Origin: JAEUJM01 sp044221555
Lineage (GTDB): Bacteria > Actinomycetota > Acidimicrobiia > Acidimicrobiales > DATDAH01
DNA length: 64,000 nucleotides
NCBI GenBank assembly: GCA_044221555.1
Contig: JBGAOY010000007.1
Coordinates: forward strand, 160,826-224,825
Reading direction: 5' to 3'
Part shown: one piece after another, positions 58,683 to 64,000 of the stretch
How positions within the stretch are numbered: the stretch's first letter is position 1
How the letters are laid out: each line of letters begins with the position of its first letter
Position numbers and translations under genes: made by a program
The notes under the pieces: model-generated
The model's input: only the letters and a program-made list of their open reading frames with translations
Databases searched by the model: none
Told to the model about the DNA's origin: nothing

Positions 58683-59624
58683 TCAGAAGTCGAGGTCCGC
58701 CGGCGGCGGCGGGCCCCACTGGTTGATGGGATCGAGCAGGTCGTACTCGCCGGCGGGCGTGGCCGCGGTGAGCAGGTCCGAGTCGGTCCAGTGCTCGACG
58801 GTGAAGCCGAGGGGGTCCTTCCAGTAGTCGAAGACCTGACCGCCGAGGAGGTGGCGGCCGACTCCCCAGTAGTGGCGGCGGTCGTCGGCGAGCAGGTGGT
58901 CGTGGCCGGCCATGAGGTCGTCGACGTCGGCCACCTCCCAGGCGCAGTGGCCGAGGCGCACCTCGCCGGTCTCGACGATGAGCAGGGTGTGGTGGTCGGC
59001 GGGGCGGTCGCCACGGTCGCAGCGCAGGAACTGGCCGACGGGCGCCTCCGGGGCACCGAGGTAGAGCTGGTCGGACACGAGCAGGCCGAGCGTGCTCCGG
59101 TACCAGTCCGACAGCGTGGCCAGCGACGGCGTCTTGAGGGCGGCGTGACCGAAGCGCTTCACCTGCGAGGGGCCGACCGGCACCCGCTGGAGCTCGTCCA
59201 CCCGGGGACGGGCGACGCCGACGTTCAGCGGGGCGTGGCCCCGGACGTCGAAGGGCGCCACGGTCTCGATGCCGGCGACCACGTCGACCCGCCGGCCGTC
59301 GGGGTCGGTCAGGTGCACCGCGAGCCCGCCCCCGGGCTCGTCGAGCGGCTCGACGCTCGTCCCGGTGGCCGCGGCCAACCGGTCGAGGTCCTCCCGCGTG
59401 GCGTTGAAGGCGAGACCGAGGAAGGCGGCCTCCCCCCGGTGGGTGACGTGGACGTGGTGGTCGGCGTCGGTGCCCCGCACGTAGAGGCCGTCATCGGTCC
59501 TCGCCGCCGTGTGCAGGCCGAAGGCGTGGAGGAACACCTCCATCTCGTCGAGGTCGGGGGCCTGGAAGCGGGGGAAGGCGACGTCGTCGACACGGATGAT
59601 CGGGTCGCGGAGTGGTTCGGTCAC
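58683..59624 (-). CDS. Extradiol ring-cleavage dioxygenase (VOC type)
   Basis: This 313-residue protein contains two VOC modules. The catalytic C-terminal one shows the three iron ligands of type I extradiol dioxygenases: His in KRFGHAALKT, His in DHHTLLIVE and Glu in FTVEHWTDSD. GHCAWEVADVDDLM and HYWGVGRHLLGGQVFDYWKDPLG match the family signature. These enzymes open catechol rings next to one OH group. It is the first gene of an operon with an SDR, an FAD hydroxylase and a Ddn-like protein, and faces a MarR gene. Start GTG at 59624 fits the family; the frame is open 12 codons further, into the operator. Confidence 0.87.
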   Translation of the reverse strand: MTEPLRDPIIRVDDVAFPRFQAPDLDEMEVFLHAFGLHTAARTDDGLYVRGTDADHHVHVTHRGEAAFLGLAFNATREDLDRLAAATGTSVEPLDEPGGGLAVHLTDPDGRRVDVVAGIETVAPFDVRGHAPLNVGVARPRVDELQRVPVGPSQVKRFGHAALKTPSLATLSDWYRSTLGLLVSDQLYLGAPEAPVGQFLRCDRGDRPADHHTLLIVETGEVRLGHCAWEVADVDDLMAGHDHLLADDRRHYWGVGRHLLGGQVFDYWKDPLGFTVEHWTDSDLLTAATPAGEYDLLDPINQWGPPPPADLDF

Positions 59625-59641
59625 GGGCAAGATCGTACGGT

Positions 59642-59655
59642 GTCGAAGTTTCGAC
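59642..59655. promoter_or_regulatory. Palindromic operator between ring-cleavage operon and marR
   Basis: GTCGAAGTTTCGAC has perfect 6-bp arms around a 2-nt centre and lies between the divergent starts (59624 and 59696). A second imperfect palindrome TTCGACGTCAAA overlaps its right side. Typical of MarR control, here most likely of both the ring-cleavage operon and marR. Confidence 0.6.
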
Positions 59656-59695
59656 GTCAAACTATTCGATCACGAAGTATCCTGGGGTCGTGACC

Positions 59696-60292
59696 ATGCG
59701 CGGGCTCCTCGACGAGACGATGGCGAGCTGGGAGCGAGAGCGTCCCGACCTCGAGCTGACGGCCATGGCGACGATGCTGCGCGCCAACCAGCTGATGACC
59801 GCGGCCCTCCGCGCCATCGAGGCGGTCTTCGCCCCGCACGGGATCAGCCTCGGCGAGTTCGACGTGCTCGCCGCCCTGCGTCGTGGGGGCGAAGGGACCG
59901 CCCTGGGCCCGACCGCGCTGGCCCGGGTCGCCATGATCTCCCCGGCGGGGATGACCAACCGCCTCGACCGCCTCGAGGGCGCCGGGCTCATCGAGCGCCG
60001 TCCCGACCCCGTCGACCGGCGTGGGACGCTCGTGCAGCTCACCGCGCTCGGCCAGGCGACGGCCGACCGGGCGGTGGAGGACCTCGTGGCGGCGGAGACC
60101 GCCCTGTTCGCCGACCTCAGCCCCGCCGAGCACCGTCGCCTCGACGCCACGCTCGACAAGCTGATCGACCGCCTCGACCGCCTCGACCGCCTCGACGAGC
60201 CGAGCCCTGACCCTGGGCGGCCGGTCGAGTCCGGCCGGCGAGTGACGCCGCCGGGCCCGCCGCCGGGGCACGCCGAGTCCCGGGCGAGGTAG
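59696..60292 (+). CDS. MarR-family regulator
   Basis: This 198-residue winged-helix regulator has GISLGEFDVLAALRRGGEGTALGPTALARVAMISPAGMTNRLDRLEGAGLIERRPDPVDRRGTLVQLTALG, a full MarR DNA-binding domain with DRR wing. The C-terminal end has a run of LDR repeats (LIDRLDRLDRLDRLDEPS) from a 9-bp tandem repeat and a basic Pro-rich tail. It is divergent from the extradiol dioxygenase operon and very likely its repressor, released by a phenolic substrate or product. The start is ATG 59696, or GTG 59690 if the transcript is leaderless. Confidence 0.9.
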   Translation: MRGLLDETMASWERERPDLELTAMATMLRANQLMTAALRAIEAVFAPHGISLGEFDVLAALRRGGEGTALGPTALARVAMISPAGMTNRLDRLEGAGLIERRPDPVDRRGTLVQLTALGQATADRAVEDLVAAETALFADLSPAEHRRLDATLDKLIDRLDRLDRLDEPSPDPGRPVESGRRVTPPGPPPGHAESRAR

Positions 60293-60377
60293 GCCGAGTC
60301 CCGCCGGCCGGTCAGAGCAGTCAGAGGCAGGCCGGTCTGCGTACATCGGTCGCGACTTCCCGAGGCGAGCGAGCGAG

Positions 60378-61343
60378 TCAGCCCAGGCCGAGGCGCCGGC
60401 GCAGCACGTCGCGCTGCTCGGCCATCTGGCGCTTCGAGATCCACGCGGTCATGGCCACCACCGAGCCGTGGTAGGTGCCGGGGAAGTGGTGCAGCTCGAC
60501 CGACACGCCCGCTTCGAGCAGGCGCAGGGCGTAGATGATGGCCTCGTCGCGCAGCGGGTCGAACTCCTGGGCCGAGATGTACGCCGGCGGCAGGCCGGCC
60601 AGGTCGGTGGCCCGGGCCGGGGCGGCGTAGGGCGACACGTCGTCGCGGACGCCCCCCTCCGGCGGGCCGTCGTCGCCCAGGTAGTACCGCCAGCTCAGCT
60701 CGGCGCTGGGACGGTTCCACAGCGGGGTGTCCACGAACTCGCGCATGCTCGTGGTCTGGAGGCGGTCGTCGAGCTCGGGGAAGCCGAGGAACTGGAAGCA
60801 CAGGGCCGGCCCGCCGCGATCGCGCGCCATCAGCGCCACCGCCGCCGCCAGGCCCCCGCCGGCGGACGACCCCATCACCGCCACCCGGGTCGGGTCGACG
60901 CCCAGGTCGGCGGCGTGCTCGTGGAGCCAGCACAGGGCGTGGAAGCAGTCGTCGGGGGCGGCCGGGAACGGGTGCTCCGGCGCCAGCCGGTACCCGACCG
61001 ACACCACCACCGCCCCCACCGCGTTGACGATCTGCGCCGCCGACAGGTGCTCGGCCTGCACGTTGCCCATCACGAAGCCGCCACCGTGGAGGTACAGGAG
61101 GGCGGCGTGGCCGCGCTCGGGAGGCTCACCCTTCGGGCGGTAGACGCGCACGGGCACGTCGGGCTGCTCGCCGGCCCCGGGCGCGATGCGATCCTCCACG
61201 TCGAGGCCGGAGGTGTCGGCCGCGCCGGCGAACTGGGCGATGAGCCCGTCGAGCAGCGAGCGCGCCGCGGGCAGGTCGCTCAGGTCGCTCACCGGCAGCA
61301 GCGGCACCCACTCGGCCACCTCGGGATCGAGGTTCCAACTCAC
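60378..61343 (-). CDS. HSL-family alpha/beta hydrolase (esterase)
   Basis: This 321-residue protein has the hormone-sensitive-lipase motif HGGGF at 86-90 and the nucleophile GSSAGG with Ser at about 160. YRLAPEHPFPAAPDDC lies between them, with the acid in AQEFDPLRDEA and the catalytic His in FPGTYHGSV. It hydrolyses carboxyl esters of small alcohols. No signal peptide, so it acts in the cytoplasm. The GTG at 61343 has GGGGGA six bases upstream. It converges on the MarR gene and lies 71 bases after the VapC-like gene on the same strand; its substrate is unknown. Confidence 0.9.
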   Translation of the reverse strand: MSWNLDPEVAEWVPLLPVSDLSDLPAARSLLDGLIAQFAGAADTSGLDVEDRIAPGAGEQPDVPVRVYRPKGEPPERGHAALLYLHGGGFVMGNVQAEHLSAAQIVNAVGAVVVSVGYRLAPEHPFPAAPDDCFHALCWLHEHAADLGVDPTRVAVMGSSAGGGLAAAVALMARDRGGPALCFQFLGFPELDDRLQTTSMREFVDTPLWNRPSAELSWRYYLGDDGPPEGGVRDDVSPYAAPARATDLAGLPPAYISAQEFDPLRDEAIIYALRLLEAGVSVELHHFPGTYHGSVVAMTAWISKRQMAEQRDVLRRRLGLG

Positions 61344-61414
61344 GTCACGTCCCCCTGACGGTTCGTCCCGCACCGGTGCGCACCGGGCCCGCCGCAGTGT
61401 GCCAGGCGGCGGAC

Positions 61415-61870
61415 CTACAGCGTGACGGTGCGGACCCGTGCCGCGGGAACCACTGCGGCGAGCTCATCGATGTCGTCGGGGTCGGCGGTGACCACCAATC
61501 CGCCGCCCGCTGGGACACACACCGCTACCACGTGGGCGTCGACCACCAGCTCGGTCGACCGACCCGCGGCATCGAGGATGGTGCCGACCTGGCGGGCGAG
61601 CGCGAAGTCGGTGTCGATCAGTCGGACCGCCGGCCGTTCGCGACGGTCGGCATCGTGACGGGCCAGCGCCGCTTCCAGCGCCCGGGTGCGAGCCCGACCG
61701 CGCGCCAACTCGGAGCACACGAGCGTGGGCGCGAGGACTTCCCGGTTGCGGCGGTGGGCCTCGGCCAGCAGCGCCCGGAGCCGCTCCGGCGGCTTCGTCG
61801 CACTCAACCCGTCAAGGCCGGCCGCGTCGAGCACGAGCGGGAGATCACCGGCGAGGGACCACGTGCTCAC
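61415..61870 (-). CDS. vapC: PIN-domain toxin, VapC type
   Basis: This 151-residue protein has a PIN fold: LVLDAAGLDGL with the first acidic residue, LAPTLVCSELARGRARTRALEAAL with the central Glu, and IDTDFALARQVGTILDAAGRSTELVVDAHVVAVCVPAGGGLVVTADPDDIDEL with the last Asp residues. VapC toxins are Mg-dependent ribonucleases, often of tRNA. The GTG start overlaps the antitoxin stop (GTGA), as usual for these pairs. Longer at the N-terminus than many VapCs. It should be kept inactive by the antitoxin encoded just upstream. Confidence 0.85.
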   Translation of the reverse strand: MSTWSLAGDLPLVLDAAGLDGLSATKPPERLRALLAEAHRRNREVLAPTLVCSELARGRARTRALEAALARHDADRRERPAVRLIDTDFALARQVGTILDAAGRSTELVVDAHVVAVCVPAGGGLVVTADPDDIDELAAVVPAARVRTVTL

Positions 61871-62160
61871 GCGGCGCCCGTCTGCGCCGGCGGTGCGGTG
61901 ACCATCGGCTCGGGGTCATCCGCGGCGCCGTCGACCCGATCGAACTGCGCCGACGCCCAGGCCGCCGTGTCCTCGTCCACCGGGCCGTGGGCCTCGTCCC
62001 ACTCCGCCAGGAGGCGGCCGAGGGTGGCGTGGCGGGCACGTCGATCGACCTCCCGCTCGAGGGCCCGGTTGACCACCGACGAGAGGGACTCCGCCCCAAG
62101 GGCGTGCGCGGTCTCCACGAGCTCCTCGTCCACGGTGACCGTGATCTTCCGCTTCGCCAT
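61867..62160 (-). CDS. vapB: Ribbon-helix-helix antitoxin, VapB type
   Basis: This 97-residue protein has an N-terminal RHH domain (KRKITVTVDEELVETAHALGAESLSSVVNRALEREVDRRARHATL), which binds the promoter, and a C-terminal arm (DEDTAAWASAQFDRVDG...) that would wrap the toxin. It overlaps the PIN toxin gene. Before the ATG is TAGTATCGAAGTATG, whose TAGTAT could be a -10 box placing transcription start near the ATG; the repeated AGTAT may be the operator. A complete toxin-antitoxin pair. Confidence 0.83.
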   Translation of the reverse strand: MAKRKITVTVDEELVETAHALGAESLSSVVNRALEREVDRRARHATLGRLLAEWDEAHGPVDEDTAAWASAQFDRVDGAADDPEPMVTAPPAQTGAA

Positions 62161-62191
62161 ACTTCGATACTACCCCTCTGACCGCTCCGGA

Positions 62192-63475
62192 TCAGCGGGT
62201 GAGCGCCACCGGGATCTCGCGGGGCGGCTTGAAGGCGAAGGCCGCCCCGGTGGAGATGCGGGTGACGCCGACCTCGGGCTGCTCGGGCGCGGGCACCTCG
62301 CCGACGGTGACCTCCCAGCTGCAGGCGGCGCCGTCGGCGGCCGCCTCTGGGTCGATGCGCTCCACCACGGCCCGCGGGTCGACGGCGTGGACGATGGCGT
62401 CGAGGGCCCGGGAGCGGCCGTCGCGCAGCAGGGTCACCCAGGTCACCGTCCCCTCGTCCTCGTGCAGCGCCGGCGAGTCGTACAGGTCGAGGCGCAGGCG
62501 CGACCCGTCGTCGGCGAGCGACACCCGGGCGTCGACGTAGGCCCGGGGGCGCAGGGCGGGGTGCACCCCGAGCAGGCAGGCGAGGTCGCCCAGCGAGCCC
62601 CCGAGACCGAGGGCGGCGGCCAGGCGCTCGGCGGTGAGCCCGGCGATCCCGGTGAACTGGTGGTCGAGGATCTCGGCGGCCTTCTCGGCGTCTCGGTCGG
62701 CCACCGCGAAGGCGAAGGCGGTCGAGAGCAGGTGGTACTGGAGGCAGACCTCGTCGATGAGGGCCAGGAGCGCCCCCTTGCTGAAGGCCTCGGTGGGCAG
62801 CCGGTCGACGAACTCGTCGGCGTAGTCGTCCCAGCCCTCGCCGTCCTCGCCGGCGAACGACTCGATGGTGGCGAGGGGGACGCCGGCCACCTTCGTGGCC
62901 CGCATGCGCACCGTGGTCGCGGCCTCGGCGAGGGCCTCGGCGTCGTCCTCGATGGTGACGGTCCACGCGCAGTGCGGGTGGCGGTCGGCGGGCGTGCGGG
63001 GCGGCCGGTGGATGGGCCGCATACGGGCGCGGGGGTTGGTGGCGCACGCGGTGGCGTCGAAGGTGGGGTCCTCGATGGTGTGGCACATGCCCACCACGAA
63101 GTCCTCCCCCATGGGCTCGACGTCCATCAGCGCCCCGCAGTGGTCGAGGCGGAACTCGCCATGGGCGGCGTCGTGGATCGTGTAGCGGAAGTCCATGAAC
63201 TCGTGGGGGGCACCGACGTCGAACTGCAGGCCCTTGAAGATCGTGGGGATGTCGTCGCCCTCGAACCCGAGCAGGCGCTGGATGCGCTGGGTGTAGACGG
63301 GGCTGGCGCCGGCCCACTCGTCGATGGCGATGTCGACCATGCCCTCCCGGCCGAAGGGGCCGATGAGGTAGCCCATCCCGGCGCGGTCGATCAGGTGCCC
63401 GCACAGCAGGTACTCGCGCAGCAGCACCGCCAGCTCGGCGCGGGTCTGGTCGCGCAGTGTGGGCACGGACGTCAT
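62192..63475 (-). CDS. Conserved protein of unknown function
   Basis: This 427-residue soluble protein shows no family I can name. The N-terminal half is rich in motifs that look conserved: GYLIGPFGREGMVDIAIDEWAGASPVYTQRIQRLLGFEGDD, then IHDAAHGEFRLDHCGALMDVEPMGEDFVVGMCHTIEDPTFDATACATNP. The His/Cys/Asp spacing (HDAAH, LDHCG, MCHTIED) suggests a metal site. The C-terminal half has a PPG-free mixed pattern (RLPTEAFSKGALLALIDEVCLQYHLLSTAFAFAV). Such proteins are found in soil actinobacteria. GAGGGGGA precedes the ATG. It is downstream of element C and 31 bases upstream of the VapB gene on the same strand. Confidence 0.6.
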   Translation of the reverse strand: MTSVPTLRDQTRAELAVLLREYLLCGHLIDRAGMGYLIGPFGREGMVDIAIDEWAGASPVYTQRIQRLLGFEGDDIPTIFKGLQFDVGAPHEFMDFRYTIHDAAHGEFRLDHCGALMDVEPMGEDFVVGMCHTIEDPTFDATACATNPRARMRPIHRPPRTPADRHPHCAWTVTIEDDAEALAEAATTVRMRATKVAGVPLATIESFAGEDGEGWDDYADEFVDRLPTEAFSKGALLALIDEVCLQYHLLSTAFAFAVADRDAEKAAEILDHQFTGIAGLTAERLAAALGLGGSLGDLACLLGVHPALRPRAYVDARVSLADDGSRLRLDLYDSPALHEDEGTVTWVTLLRDGRSRALDAIVHAVDPRAVVERIDPEAAADGAACSWEVTVGEVPAPEQPEVGVTRISTGAAFAFKPPREIPVALTR

Positions 63476-63554
63476 GGCGGCTCCCCCTCGACGGCGTCGG
63501 CGCCTAGGCTCGCACGGACCTGGACAGGTGTCCAGGTCGAGGCCGCGGTCCCCC

Positions 63555-63604
63555 GGAACTGGCACCGGATTTCGGTGCCAGGGCACCGAAATCCGGTGCC
63601 AGAA
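63555..63604 (-). repeat. 50-bp palindromic element, copy C
   Basis: GAAC, 20-nt arm (63559-63578), centre AG, exactly complementary 20-nt arm (63581-63600), GAAC: this is copy A read in the opposite direction, identical over all 50 bases. It lies between the divergent unknown-protein and epimerase genes. Confidence 0.9.
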
Positions 63605-63660
63605 CGGCCGTAGGGTGGCGTGCCGGGCCGAGCGCCCACGAGGACCAGGGGGAGACGACC

Positions 63661-63897
63661 ATGCGGGTGCTGGTGACAGGAGCGACGGGGTTCGTGGGGT
63701 CGCACGCCGCCGTGGCGCTGCGCGAGGCGGGGCACGAGGTGCGGGTGCTGGCCCGGCGGCCCGAGCGGGTGGCGCCCGCGCTGGCCGTCCACGGCGAGGG
63801 CATCGAGGTGGCGGTGGCCGCCGGCGACATGACCGACGCCGCCGCGGTCGCCGCCGCCGTCGACGGCTGTGACGCGGTGGTGCACGCCGCCGGCGAG
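63661..63897 (+). pseudogene. NAD-dependent epimerase/dehydratase, truncated
   Basis: The gene starts with ATG after GGGGGAGACGACC and reads MRVLVTGATGFVGSHAAVALREAGHEVRVLARRPERV up to GCDAVVHAAG (about 78 residues), the Rossmann half of an extended SDR. At about 63880-63897 the sequence changes into another gene on the opposite strand, so residues after VVHAAG no longer resemble the family. Either a deletion/rearrangement broke it, or the sequence is joined wrongly here. Its close spacing to element C is notable. Confidence 0.7.
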
Positions 63898-64000
63898 CAT
63901 CAGGTCGCAGCGCCCGCTCTCGAGCTCGCGCATGGCGTGATCGACCGCGACGAGCGCGCTCGCGCAGGCCGCGTCGACGGTGAACGCCGGGCCCTGCAGG
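63880..64000 (-). pseudogene. Ketosynthase (polyketide/PUFA synthase type) fragment
   Basis: Read on the minus strand from the window edge, this gives GPAFTVDAACASALVAVDHAMRELESGRCDLMLAGGVH, the active-site region (Cys of AACAS) of a beta-ketoacyl synthase domain. After GGVH the frame continues only as antisense of the epimerase, so the ketosynthase is cut. The rest of the gene would lie beyond the window edge on this strand; nothing of the remaining domain is present here. Confidence 0.72.

Overview
The window is very GC-rich throughout and densely coded on both strands, with long open antisense frames, GTG/TTG starts and many 1-4 base start/stop overlaps. Gene content (actinobacterial CtaD/CtaF, F420-type LLM and Ddn-like proteins, paired acyl-CoA dehydrogenases, DUF6325, many SDRs and P450s) points to an actinomycete. 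I infer a member of the Acidimicrobiia or a near relative; no rRNA or other phylogenetic marker is present to prove this.

Layout. 1-0.9 kb: end of a cytochrome c oxidase operon. 1.0-9.8 kb: DUF6325 pair, pterin dehydratase-VOC fusion, DUF3089 lipoprotein, a damaged tRNA-Ala-like sequence, an SDR, a CmcJ-like protein, an F420-type oxidoreductase, a LuxR regulator and small membrane proteins. 9.7-16.4 kb: GMC oxidoreductase, a two-subunit acyl-CoA dehydrogenase, and a membrane protein/TetR/glycosyltransferase operon. 16.5-21.3 kb: TetR, a hemerythrin-SRPBCC fusion, and a rifampicin phosphotransferase homologue preceded by a rifamycin-associated element. 21.3-36 kb: catabolic genes (flavin monooxygenase-like, PEP mutase-like, di-iron MBL, amidohydrolase-P450 pair, two lipoproteins, two carotenoid-cleavage-type oxygenases, a Rieske oxygenase, SDR, ThuA, ACMSD-like amidohydrolase). 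Two divergent promoters here share a 15-bp operator-like palindrome, suggesting one regulon.

36-40 kb: DUF6670-like, DUF2252 and secreted RCC1-repeat proteins. 40-48.3 kb: a leftward cluster of sulfatase, sulfotransferase, alkylsulfatase-like MBL, SDR, alcohol dehydrogenase, P450 and hydrolase. 48.5-55.3 kb: membrane protein, FAD oxidoreductase, ArsR with a SRPBCC-TIGR03086 fusion, SDR, and a class III aminotransferase fused to an SCP2 lipid-binding domain. 55.4-60.3 kb: a ring-cleavage operon (extradiol dioxygenase, SDR, FAD monooxygenase, Ddn-like protein) opposite a MarR regulator. 60.3-64 kb: hydrolase, a VapBC-type pair, an unknown conserved protein, and a broken epimerase joined to a ketosynthase fragment.

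The most novel signal is a family of 50-bp elements (GTTC, 20-nt arm, 2-nt centre, 20-nt arm, GTTC) in three copies at 42.05, 43.72 and 63.56 kb. Two are identical apart from orientation. The third has different arms that still pair, and it sits in frame inside an SDR gene, much like Rickettsia palindromic elements.
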